64,000 nt of DNA from Phycomyces blakesleeanus NRRL 1555(-) (lineage: Eukaryota; Mucoromycota; Mucoromycetes; Mucorales; Phycomycetaceae). Positions 11,975-24,440 of the stretch are shown here, piece after piece (within the stretch, counting starts at the first letter, position 1; each line of letters opens with the position of its first letter). Location: the NCBI RefSeq assembly GCF_001638985.1, contig NW_017265154.1:620001-684000 (forward strand). The letters run 5' to 3'. Below the pieces are notes generated by a model. The model was not told the DNA's origin. It made no database searches and saw only the letters and a program-made list of their open reading frames with translations. The position numbers were made by a program, and so were the translations under genes.

Positions 11975-12743
11975 GGTAAATCCCTACGGATTATATGACA
12001 TAGCATGAAAGAGACAAGCGAACAGACAAACAGGCAGGCAGACAAACAAACAGACAAACAAACAAACAAGCAGAAAAAGACAAGCAGATCCAATATCTTG
12101 TTCATGTCTTATTTGCACTTTTTTTCGTAAAAAAAAAAAAAAAATCAAGAGAACAAAGGCAATGTTAAAATACAAGCTTTAATAAATCAAAATGAAGAGG
12201 ACATCCCTCCCTTCAAATAAGAAAGAAATTAATACCAGTATTAATATCAACAGCCTTTTTCTTTAAAATCAATTGAAATTCTAGCTTTGTTAAACCCAAT
12301 TGTTCTTTCCTGTTTGGACCCTATTTTACTTTTTGAGTAAAAAAGAAAAGCTCAATGGACGGAGTGTAGCTGTGGAACAAAAAGCCTCCACTTCCATGTT
12401 AGTTAGCAGTGTGACGTCTCCTTGTCACTAAATTGTGCATTGAACAAATCAGGCACTTCTTTTATTTTATTTTTTTCTAAAAGTATTTCTTACTCACTTA
12501 TTCACTTGCATACTTGCATATTTGCATACTTTACCTTATCTTTTAACCTCAACCCTTTAACTCTACCTCTAATTTTAATAATTTTTTTTATATATATAAT
12601 TTTTTATATATATTAAATAAAAGAAAAAAAAAAACCAAAAAAAAAAACGCCGCTTCTTTTCTATCTCTCTTTATATTTTTATATATAATTTTTTTTAATT
12701 TATTTTATTCCTTCCTTCCTTTTTTTTTAATATACAGTACTTC
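11975..12743. other. Intergenic, repeat-rich
   Basis: Nothing coding is supported. A CAGACAAA/CAGGCAGA tandem repeat lies near 12010-12075, followed by AT-rich DNA and T-rich tracts up to the kinesin-5 start. TATA-like stretches near 12590-12615 and 12675-12690 could serve the kinesin promoter. Confidence 0.5.
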
Positions 12744-13285
12744 ATGTCCAGGCAATCAAGAGCTTCTGAACTGACTGGAAGAAACAGAAAGAGTATTGAA
12801 GAAAAAGGGACAAATATCCAAGTTGTCTTGCGATGCCGGCAAGTCATCATAGATCCGCTTTGATCAATTCCTTCACGATCGCACCAGTTCTTTATTAATT
12901 CATCAAACTCTAGAGGTCTCAATGAGCATGAGAGAGCACTCAATTCTCCTGTCGAAGTCGAAGTTGTGGAATCGCGAAAACGTAATGTGCGCCTAAAGTC
13001 GAGCAAAAAGGTTTATTCATTTGATCATGTGTTTGATGATCAATCAACCCAAGAACACGTTTACAATGAAGTTGCACAACCTATACTCGATGAAGTTTTG
13101 AGAGGGTGAGAAGAATACAATAGTAGTAACTAAATTAATAAGAACACCAAGATATATACATATGTATATTTTATTCAATTAATTAAATTACCCAAAAAGA
13201 AATGCATTGATCTTCTTATTCTTCTTTATTCACCTTGACAACTAATTTATTCATGTGCGTAATTTCTCTTATTTTCTTTTTCAAA

Positions 13286-13327
<42 letters not shown>

Positions 13328-16300
13328 TATCAACCTAGTTACAATTGCACAATTCTTGCTTATGGACAAACAGGAACCGGAAAAACGTAAATAAGGATAA
13401 GATATATCGTAGAATTTAAACAGACAAACACATGAATATGTATAGATATACCATGGAAGGAGATTTGTCTGATCATGCTGGAAAACATGGTCCGGAAGCT
13501 GGAATTATACCACGTACAATCTACAAACTGTTTGAAACCCTGGATGCACAAGGAGCAGAGTATTCTGTCCGAGTATCTCTGATAGAACTCTACAACGAAG
13601 AAATCAGAGACCTTTTGAACCCAAGTGATGAAACCAAATCTTTACGTATTTTTGATCCGTCAGGTGGAGCCGGTGTACGAGTTCGTGGAATGGAAGAATC
13701 CTTGATTACAAATGCCTCTCAAGGATTGCACATTCTGCAGAAGGGAAGCATGTACAGAAGCATTGGAACAACCAAGTGTAATGACAAATCAAGGTAAAAT
13801 AAAATAAAATAAAATAATAGCTTACTTTGTATTATTTTGTGAATAATAAATTATTGTATAAAATTGATTAATTTATATAAAAAATATGTATATGTATATA
13901 TGTCTATGGTATGCATGTACTTATCTTTGCAGCCGATCTCATTCTGTTTTCACATTGACAGTTCGGATCAAAGAAACCTTGCCCGGAGGTGATGAGGTCT
14001 TAAAAGTTGGAAAGCTTAACCTGGTGGACCTTGCTGGCTCAGAGAACATCAGTCGATCTGGAGCTGAGAATGGACGGGCTCGTGAAGCAGGAATGATTAA
14101 CCAAAGCTTGCTTACTCTTGGCCGAGTGATCAATCTTCTTGTAGAGCATGCTGGCCATGTGCCTTATAGGTAAATACAATATATACCTTTATAATTTGTT
14201 TGGCCATGTACTAATAAATATTTGTAGAGATAGCAAATTGACACTCTTACTCAAAGATTCCCTTGGAGGAAGAACAAAGACATGTATTATCGCGACTGTC
14301 TCGATGGCCAAAGTTAATCATGATGAGATTGTAAGCACACTGGATTATGCAAGCAGAGCAAAGAATATCCAAAACAGACCTCAGGCCAATGAACAAATGA
14401 GTCCAAGATTGCTTTTGCATGAGTATGAGACAACCATAGAAAGGTTAAAGGCAGATTTACAGGTATAGACACACAATTATACATACATACATATATATGG
14501 ATATGTATATGTATATTGCTTTCTTTACTAATGCCTAGAAAATTCTTATTAGGCCACAAGAGATGGAAAGGGCGTTCGGTTGTCTCAACAGAGTTATGAT
14601 TTGATGATTACAGAGAACGAAACGAGACGATTGGATATCGATAGATTAAGTAAACAGGTTGAAGAGTTTAGAGAGTCGCTAAAAGCAAAATCAGACGATC
14701 TTAAGGCCAAGACAGAACTGCTTATGGGAAAAGAATCCGAACTCAAACATATACTTGTGAGTAGAATACAATTGTGTTAGATACCAACGAACAAGCCCGG
14801 CTAGATTGATTAGGCTAGGCCAGACTAGATTAGACTAAACTGGACTAAACTGGACTGGACTGGACTGGACTGAACTGAACTGGGCTGGATTCGATTCGAT
14901 TCGATTCAATTCAATTCAATTCAATTCAATTCAATTCAATTCAATTCAATTCGATTTGATTATATTGTACTCTACTAAGCCAGGCCGGGCTATCATAGAC
15001 CATAATAGGCCAAAGGAATAACAAAGCAGAGTAAAATAGAGTAGAGTAGATTAGGTTAAACTGGCCTAACCTGGCCTGGCATATTATAGTATAGCTTATA
15101 TCAGACAAAATTAAATTAACCTCAACTAAACGAAACTGTGTAGATCTCGCTTGGAAATATCGACCAAAAATTGAAAGTCAAAATTAATGAATTTTCCAGA
15201 AAGCACTCGCAGGTAAAAAAAAAAAACAAAAACAAAAAGAAAAAAAGAAAAAAAGAAAAAAAGAAACGTCCAGTTTGTGTATCTCTTGTGTTTGCAAAAA
15301 TGAAATTTCTGTGTGATATTGAAATATATATATATATATATATTAACAATGTTGTCCAACATTAGGAATCTACCAATATAGAGACCAGCGTGGCTTTGTT
15401 AGAATCTTTACAAAACAATACGTCGATGATGGAGGCTCTTTTGAAACAAAGTGTGGACATGCAACGTGAATTTGCAGACAAAATGAGCCAAATTCGAATG
15501 AAACTAGAAGAAGAAGTTGAGCTCAAAAGCAGTCTGGCAGCAAAGGATATCAATACATTCTTTGATGGGTTTGATAACGATTTGAACGGTATTATTGGAT
15601 TGGTACGTATTTCTATTTGATTTTGTTTTTTGTTTGTATGTTCATTACTTAATTAATTAATTAGTCAATTAATTATTAATTCACAAAAGAAAGAAAGAAA
15701 GAAAAAAGATATTAACAAACTTGTGCATGTACATCTATATATAATTGTCTAGGTCAAGAAGATTGATTTAGATTTTATAAAAAACCACCTCGGCAGTGAG
15801 CACAGCTATATCCTCAGTAAAAAAACAGTGACAGAACAAATGCAGACTAGAATGAGATCTTTCCACCAAGATACAATCGACAAGACTAGTTTATTTCAAA
15901 AGCAAATTTTGAAGCAAATGCAAGACTTTCAAGACAGCTTATCAAATGATATCCTTTTTTTTAAAAAACATAATTCTGGAGCTATTTGGCGCTCACACTT
16001 GCACAAAGCTATATGTATATGTATATATATATATATTTGACCTTGACCACCGTTTTTACATTTCCAGGGTTTAGATAAAACTATAGAGTCTGATGCCCAG
16101 AATTCACTGAACCAAGATGTAAAACGACTTCAACAATTACAGGGAGCCAAAGAACAGCTGCTACAAACACAAGATATAGTCAAAGAGGTAATATATATAT
16201 ATATATTTATTATTTGTATGAATAATATTATGAAAACTATGAAAAAATACTAATATTAATAATGTATATAAACGTATATGATAATGTAACACGCGACGTT

Positions 16301-16878
16301 TGGTGCCAGATCAATGATAATGTAGCCATTATGCGGGCGGGCGGTGAGTCAGGCCACCAGCGGGTGAGGCAAGAACTCCCATCACTTGTATCACTGGTAG
16401 AGTCAGCAGGTGCCAAAATTGAAACCGAAAAACGTCGTCTTGGTCATTTTGATTGTCAAACCGACATACCAGCAAACACAGTAAGTCACTTCTTCTTTCT
16501 TTTTCATATTTTTTTTTTGGCTTGTGTACAACTTATTCACCCAATCGCAAGGAGAGGGAGTCAATGTCGCAAAGACTTGAAGCGGCGCCTACTGCCCAAC
16601 AGACAAGGAATTCGGTAGGTCCGCCTCCTGAACCCACACCAGAAAACAAAAAGGACACACCGGAAGACAAGACGGGAGACGGACCGAAAGAACCCAGTCG
16701 TGTGAGAGTACCGATTCTGTCAGGTAAACTGGGTTGATTGATCAGCAAACCAAATCAACTGTTAATAATAATGAATGTGTATACTAATGTTTGATTATTA
16801 TTATTTTTTTTAAAAAAAGCAGGGAAACGGAAACCAGACTCAAGTATTTATGGTCCTTCAAAACGAATAGCCCGATAA
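12744..16878 (+). CDS. Kinesin-5 (BimC/Cut7/Eg5 family) mitotic motor
   Basis: Plus-end motor that slides antiparallel microtubules and builds the bipolar spindle. Many short exons. The first (12744-12838) is joined by a GC-AG intron to the second, giving [15 protein letters not shown]. The P-loop [10 protein letters not shown] is encoded near 13351-13387; switch I (SSRSHSVF) spans a splice junction near 13795/13932, and switch II DLAGSE lies near 14028. The segment [20 protein letters not shown] and [15 protein letters not shown] are diagnostic of kinesin-5. After the neck (NRPQ) come coiled-coil exons up to about 16490, then a proline-rich segment and a basic tail [18 protein letters not shown] ending in TAA. 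A clear C-terminal BimC box with its CDK threonine was not found. The first ATG is chosen because it is the only one in frame just before the motor strand. Confidence 0.9.
12839..12913 (+). other. GC-AG intron in the kinesin-5 motor
   Basis: The 75-nt intron has donor GCAAGT and acceptor CTCTAG. Splicing gives CGA TGC CG|A GGT CTC, i.e. RCRGLNE, the expected kinesin-5 motor sequence, while reading through meets a TGA after VIIDPL. No GT donor nearby restores the frame and the motif together. Confidence 0.75.
14757..15143 (+). repeat. Long repeat-filled intron in kinesin-5
   Basis: The intron (donor GTGAGT, acceptor TGTAG) is about 387 nt, several times the local norm. It consists largely of degenerate ACTGG/CTGGA units (14838-14890), GATTC/TTCAA units (14889-14955) and AGTAGA/TAGGC-like units. 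It has no coding content. Confidence 0.6.
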
Positions 16879-18046
16879 TGATATTAAATAGCATTATAGT
16901 TTCATATTGTATGATATTATAATGCTATATAATACAGTATAATACAGTACCGTATATCATATCATATCATATAATAGCATGACATGGCATAAAATAACAT
17001 AGTATAGTATAGAATAGATAGAATGAATACATGAATAACAACCATACCTGTTAGCTGTAACTGTAACTATAACTGTAATGGTAATGGTAATGGTAACTAT
17101 AATTGTAACTGTAATTGTGGATATATAACTGTGGCTATATAATTGTGGCTATTAACTGTATGTGTTTGTGTTCAGGGATTTTTTATTCTTTAAACATTTC
17201 CTTCTCTTGTAATAAACTTGTATATAACAAAACGTTGTTTTAGCATCTCTCTAGCTCAGCCATCTTTTCCACTTGTCTGGAAACTAACTTTAATGAGGGT
17301 TCCATATTAGGATATTAAAAAAGAATAAAAGAATCAAAAGACAAAAAAAAAATGCAATCAACGCGAGTCAAGAGCGCGTTTCTATACAGGGCCAATTCTG
17401 GAGGTCGTACTAGAGATTACAACGGAGCCCCCCGGTTGGCTTTGGCCGTCGATTTATAATTTGTTGGTACAATTTTTTTTTATTCTTTAAAATAAAATAA
17501 AAAAAAAAGCCTAGGGCGGTTATAGACTTTTATTGGATTCACAGGGCAGCATTTTAACCCTAAGCTCAACTCTTAATTATTATTATTTTAGCTCTTTCTC
17601 TCTTTACATCTTCTTTTACTCCTCTCCTCTATCCCTCCCATTTCTTATTCTCTATCTCTTTTCTTATACTTTCTTTCAGTTAAGGCTGTCAAGAAACCTG
17701 ACTATTTTGTACATATATATATATATAATCTCTTTCATATATACTTATATATATAATAAGAGGAGACAATAGAAAATAAAATAAAAATAAAATAAAATAA
17801 AATAAATAAAAGAATAGTAATAAGAAGAAGAAGAATTGCCAAGTGTAGTACGACTCAGTCTATAATGTATGTCTGTGCATCTTGGTTTTGGATTTTATTA
17901 TCATTTTGGTCTTGAACTTATTATTCATCAACTGCGCCTACTCATTCTCTCTTACAAACAAATCTACTTAGACACTTTGAGCAAACGAGACTGTTTTGCA
18001 TAGAGGCGATCTACTAGATTACAGCTCGCATTTCAATCGAACAATC
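16879..18046. other. Intergenic between the two kinesin genes
   Basis: No gene supported. Holds ATATC/ATCAT units (16955-16980), a cluster of GTAACT/GTAATG hexamer-like repeats (17050-17150), the probable promoter of the kinesin-3 gene and TAAAA units near 17775-17810. Confidence 0.55.
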
Positions 18047-21000
18047 ATGAAAGGAGGAGGAGGAAATATTAAAGTAGTGGTCCGATGTAGACCATTGAAT
18101 GCCAGAGGTAATGAACCAATCTTAAATAAATTACATTACAAACCGTACCTTTCTTCATTCCTTCTTTCACTACTTCTTTTTTTTTATCGGCTTTTACTTT
18201 CATACTTAACCTCATCTCATCTGGCTTAGTTGTTACCTGAGAAAAATAATATTATATTACTTACAATAAACTTATTTATACACACAAATTATATATGAAT
18301 ATATGAATATATGAATGTTTATATAACTTATATATCATGCTTAACATATTATTGCTTTGTTTAAACAAATACCAATAGAAATTGCTCGGGGTGCGATTAG
18401 TCTGGTTCGCATGGAAGGAAACCAGACGATCCTTACCAAACCTCCTTCTCAGCAGACAAAATCAAGCGAAGACACAAAAGCCTTCACATTCGACAGATCA
18501 TACTGGTCCGCCGATAAGACTGCATCAAATTATGCAGATCAACAGGTCGTATACGACGAATTAGGTTGCGAACTACTAGACCATGCATTTCTTGGATACA
18601 ATTGCTGTATCGTTGCTTGTGAGTAAGCTGTTTCATTTCTAGCACCAAAAAAAAAGATAAAAGAAAAAGAAGCGTTTTGAACATCTTTAGTATTTAAAGC
18701 GGCAAATAACTTATAATTTCATTTCGAATTGCCTATGTACACATCTATGTGAAAAAAAAACAATAAAACACACACACACACAATCTGTATACATAAATGT
18801 AAAGATGGACAGACCGGTTCAGGAAAATCGTATTCAATGGTAAAAGATATATATATATACAAATCCTTGTTGTATTTAATGGTTTTAATATCTATCTTAT
18901 TGAATATTAAATAATAATATTATTATAGATGGGCTATGGAGAAGACAAGGGTATCATTCCTCGCACTTGTTCGGAGCTGTTTGATCGCATAGTGGAAAAG
19001 ACAACTTCTTCCCTGGAATTCCAAGTAGAGGTGTCCTACATTGAAATCTATAATGAAAAAGTACGCGATCTTTTAAACCCTCGTAACAAGGGCAATCTCA
19101 AAGTCAGAGAGCATCCCAGTACAGGCCCTTATGTTGAAGATCTTTCACGACTAGCCGTAAACTCATTTGCAGACATTGACCATCTAATGGACGAAGGAAA
19201 CAAGGTAAAACAGTTCACACACACACACACAAACACACATACATACATATACATATACATACTTGCACTTTGCAATTTCTTTTAAGGAACCAAAATAAAG
19301 AATACTTTACACACACACTTACATACATGTATATTCTTTATGAATAAATATAATATCTTTTTTTTCAGGCGCGTACAGTTGCAGCAACAAACATGAATGA
19401 AACATCATCAAGATCCCATGCAGTATTTAACATTTTCCTAACCCAAAGACGGCGCGATAAACCAACCGATCTTCCGACCGAGAAAGTAGCCAGAATCAGG
19501 TAAAATCTAACAGCCAACAACCAAAACCAATGTATATATATATATATGAATGGGTATTTTAGGGACACCCTAAAGAGAAGGAAGAAAAAAAAAGAAAAAA
19601 AAAACCTAATATGATTTATAGTTTGGTGGATTTAGCTGGAAGTGAGCGCGCCAATAGCACGGGTGCTACGGGAACCCGTCTCAAAGAAGGCTCAAACATC
19701 AATAAATCACTCACCACGCTTGGTAAGGTTATTGCTGGTCTTGCAGAGCAGTCGATACAACAAGAAAACAAAAAGAATGGAAAAAAGTCCAAGGAAGCCT
19801 TTGTGCCCTTTCGTGATTCTGTAAGCTTTCTTTATCTAATTTCATTTTAATCATATACCTTTTATATAAATGTATATGTGTATACAAATTATACTCAGTT
19901 CACTTGACTGACAGCTAACCAACCCAATCCAATCCAACCCAACCTAATAAAATAAAATAAAACATATTTTATTTATACATATATAATTGGTGTAGATCTT
20001 GACATGGTTACTCAAGGATTCTTTGGGCGGAAACTCAAAGACGGCCATGATTGCGGCTATTTCTCCGGCTGACTTTGATGAAACCCTTAGTACTTTACGT
20101 TATGCGGACCAAGCAAAGAAGATCAAGACCAAAGCAGTCGTGAATGAAGATCCCAACGCAAAGATGATCCGTGAGCTCAAAGACGAATTACAAGCTCTGA
20201 AGCAGACCTTGATGGTGTATGCCCCTGAAGAAGTCGAAAAAATTACGGCATCACATCATCCTGAACAACACGCAAAGAATCAGAAGAAGGCATTGGCAAA
20301 GACTGTAGAGGAACCGATGTCAGCCACAACGTCAACAGTAGCAACAACAACAAAAACATCAAAATCATCAGAAGCAGCGTTGGCAACTGCAACAGCTGTA
20401 GCGGTGGCACCACCAAAACCAGAGACAATCGTCTTTAGTGATGGAACAGGCACTCCAAAATACCTAACCAAACAGGAAATGGCAGAGCAGGTCCAGATCA
20501 CAGAGAAACTCCTTGATGAACTCAACGAGACATGGGACCAAAAGGTCTACAAAACAGAGCTGATCCACATGGAAAGAGAAAAATCTCTAGAAGAACTTGG
20601 CATCTATGTCGAAAAGAACAGCCTCGGAGTCTACACGCCAAAAAAGATACCCCATCTTGTCAATCTCAACGAAGATCCACTCATGTCTGAATGTCTTATG
20701 TATCAAGTAAGACCTGGAATTACCCGTGTAGGTAGAGCACACAATTCCGAAGAAGACGGACCTACTACTACTGCTACTACCACTACCACTACCACTACCG
20801 CTAGTACTACTCTAGAAGATATTCCTCCAACCACAGAAACTTCCGAAAGTACTCCATCCGGTCCGTTTCCAGAGGCACCAAAAGAAGCTTACATTCGTCT
20901 CAGCGGAACAAACATTTTAGAAGAGCACTGCTTCTTTGAAAATGAGGCCAATATTGTCACTCTGCATCCTGGGAAAGATTCACTAACTATGGTCAACGGA

Positions 21001-24000
21001 ATGCGGATTCTTCAACCAAAGAGATTAAAAAGCGGCTATCGTATCATATTAGGAGATTACCATATCTTCAGATTCAACCACCCCGAAGAAGCCCGGAAAG
21101 AGCGTGACACTCTCCTTCGAAGAACAAGCTCACTCAATGGACACAACAATCTAGCCATCAGCAGACCAGAATCACCCACTGTTTCAATAATGTCAGACCG
21201 CGAAAGTGTTCCACAATTCTCAGACATCGTGGACTGGAACTTTGCCCGCAGAGAGGCAGCCCTGTGCTCATACAATACTGGTGAAAATTCAACAATCGTA
21301 CACATGCCAGATGAGGATCTGGAACGATTGTTTGACGATGTGTCCAAGGTCAGGCTACGACGTCTGAGAGAGTCTTCGTATTCATCCTCAGATGGAGGAG
21401 TATCCATGGACACAGATAGTGTCTCAAGACGTACGTCAGGTTCATCATATCGACTGAGCACATTGTCTGCAGCTTCAACCTTCCAAGAGGACAGTAGTGT
21501 AGACGAATCCTATTTCCCATCCAAGTTTGGCCCAGAATTGACGATGGATAGAAATGAACTTTTTCAACAGGCTAAAGAAGAAATGCAGCAACAGTTGGAG
21601 CTTCAACGACAAGAGTATGAAAGTCAGATACAATCCCTTTCGATGAACCTCCTGTCGAGAACATCCTCAGTAGAGTCACTCGAGCAGCCTTCAGATTACA
21701 CCGAGGCCGAAGCCACCCTGGCACGCAAGGTTATCGAACAGTGGAAAAGCCACAGATATGCACACATGACACAGGTCATATCTCGTAATACACCTGTTTT
21801 GCAACATGCAAATGAGATGGCATTTCGCCAAGACGAAGGTGCCAATTATCGATTCATAGTTATTCACGATAACACCAGTGTGTCTTCACAGTCATTCTGG
21901 GAGTCAAGCTCCTCATATGTTGATGCCGAACTACTGGCAGAAAACAAGCCGTGCATTGCAGTACATGTAACAGACCAGAAAAACAAGGCCTGCTACATCT
22001 GGTCAGTCGAAAAGTTCAGAATGCGCATGAGATACATGCAAGGTGTTCTCTACACAACCGACCGTATACCCAAACATCTGATTGTAGAAGAAGCGTTTTA
22101 TGATGCTACACACTCGCGGTACTCCTTGCTAGGACTGGCAAGAACCCCTCTCCGGAACCTTGCATTTCAAGTACCAATAGAGAGTGTCTTGAACGTGTTT
22201 TGCAGAAACACCGGCAAGTCTATTTGCCAACTCAAGGTTCTGATTGCTCCTATTGCAAGATCAGTTTTAAGAGGAAAGTCAACAGCAGCAGCAGCAAATA
22301 ATTCACTTATAAAAAATGGAAAAACAACAAAAGATCATCAGGCCAACAAGAAATTATTGAACGTTGGTCAACAACTAGTCTTTGAAGTTAGAATGTTGGT
22401 TCTCTCGGGCCTCAATGAAGAAGAATTCACAAGGGTGCATGCTCAGTTTAGACTATCTGCATTCGGTACCAGTACACGAAACTCATCGTCAGACACAATT
22501 TTTGCTACCGAGCCCATCAGAAATTTTGGATCATCCCCTGTTGAACTAGGGTATAGCCAGACACTCTCGATGACTGTAACAACAGAGATGCTGGATGCTA
22601 TCATGAACAATTGTATCACATTTGAAGTTTTTGGAGAAATTCAGCCCGATAAAATAACCCAAGCAATAGCCTCGGTTAGACGACGGCCTAAAGCAACAGC
22701 ATCAACAACAGCAGCATCAGTAGTGGTGGTGGGATCAGAGACTTTACAATCGCCCAGCCACTCTCTCATTCATAAGCCTTCAAGAGAAAGGACAAACCGT
22801 GTGAATGAAACAAGGCATGATGTTCTGTCCTGGATTCAGCTCTGTGAAATGGCTCCTGAAGGAGAATATAAGCCTGTAATGATAATGCATGATCAGGGGA
22901 GTGTGTTTTCTTTACGACAGGGTCAGCAGCGTCGAATAATACTCACATTGAGTCATGACTCTGGAAACCAGCTCGAGTGGCAAGACATCACCTCCCTGGC
23001 CATTGGAAGAATTCGGCTTATGGATACAAAGGGACGAACTGCCGATCTGGTCTCGTCTTCAGAGATCCCCATCAAACTTATGCCCGATCAGATATTATCA
23101 CCGAGCACAGATGGGACGAGCAGCATAATTGTCCAGGGCGCCTGGGATAGCTCCCTCCACGACTCCTTGTTACTGAACCGAATTACACCCGCTGGACATC
23201 GGGTTGTCCTGACAGTGTCATGGAAAGTTCGATGTGGAAAACACGATGAGCCTCTAAAGTTCAAGACCGATATATACGTACGAATCCTGGGCGCCACTCC
23301 TTCTGACCAGATCAAACGTGCGTCACTATTCCGTAATTTCTTTTCAGGGTTACCGGCCGAGCGAACCTTGTCAGACAGAATGAGCTCCATATTTTCTGTT
23401 CACATCTGCCCCTCTGTGTGCTCCCCCCCAAAAGGACTTGAAAGCGACATAACGTTTCAAAATGGCCACCAGGACACAGAAAATAAAACCCAAAGTCTGG
23501 AACTTCTTGATACCTATCGTGCAGGGCATCAAAGGATATCGTGTAAAGAGCAAGCTTCATTTATGCGACATGGTCTAGTTCTTCATGAGCAGATACTCCA
23601 ACGCAATGGGCCTGTAGAACACATACCATTAAGTCAAAAAGAAAAAGAAGCACTGCTACACAAGGTCATCAAACTTTGGACCTTCAAACCTCAATTGAGC
23701 AGAGAGGTAAGACAAATAGTTCTAGATTTGTAAATTATTCTTTTTTTTGGATTCTTACAGTTTTTTTTTGGTTGTTGTTGTTGTTGTTGTTGTTGTTGCT
23801 TTGTACATAAACATCTGTATAGAAGAATTTTATGGTACTGCCAATGGATAAGATACCAGGTAGCCCAGGAAGAATCCAACGCTGGTCGTCCGAGGTTCAC
23901 GAAATCATACCAAAGTAAGATATTATATCTTTTTTGGTTTTGTGCTTATTGTTTGCTAACCACAATAATCATTCAGTAGCCCAGTGACCATGAAAGGACC

Positions 24001-24440
24001 ACTTTCACGGTTTGAAAAAGACACTGGAAAATGGGAGAAGTACTGGTGTGTTCTGAGAAAGTAAGTCATCCAAAAAATTCTTCTTCTTGATTGTTGTTTA
24101 TCTCATATATACACACCCACTTTATTGTGTTCCTGGTGCGGCCACTGTTTTATTTAGACCTTTACTTTTCCTATACAAAGATCAAACCGAGATTAGTGAA
24201 GCAAGCCTACTACGTATTACCTCTGTTGCTATCTCTGACGATGCTGTGCAGGTATATTGTTGTTGTTTTTTTTAAAAAAACCATTCATTTGAACTCAAGC
24301 TAACTCAGCGCTCTTGATTGTTGTAGACTCCAAACAGAATCACTGTTTACACCCACAACAACTCTTATTTATTGCAAGTTAATGATCCGTCTTCTCTTAT
24401 GGAGTGGAGAGAAGCCATGGATCCACTTTCTTCCTTCTAA
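18047..24440 (+). CDS. Kinesin-3 (Unc-104/KIF1 family) with FHA and C-terminal PH domains
   Basis: Plus-end motor for vesicles and endosomes; the PH domain binds phosphoinositides on cargo. ATG 18047 starts [20 protein letters not shown], typical of the family. Motor exons carry [11 protein letters not shown] (split by introns), [22 protein letters not shown] and [14 protein letters not shown] very large exon (about 19996-23706) completes the motor with [20 protein letters not shown], then neck, FHA domain ([11 protein letters not shown]...[11 protein letters not shown]) with a threonine-rich insert, a coiled coil, KIF1-type domains and a long middle region. Final exons encode a PH domain ([20 protein letters not shown] to [11 protein letters not shown]) and stop at 24438-24440. 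The motor is preceded by no extra domain; the short open frame upstream of 18047 lacks an ATG. Confidence 0.93.
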
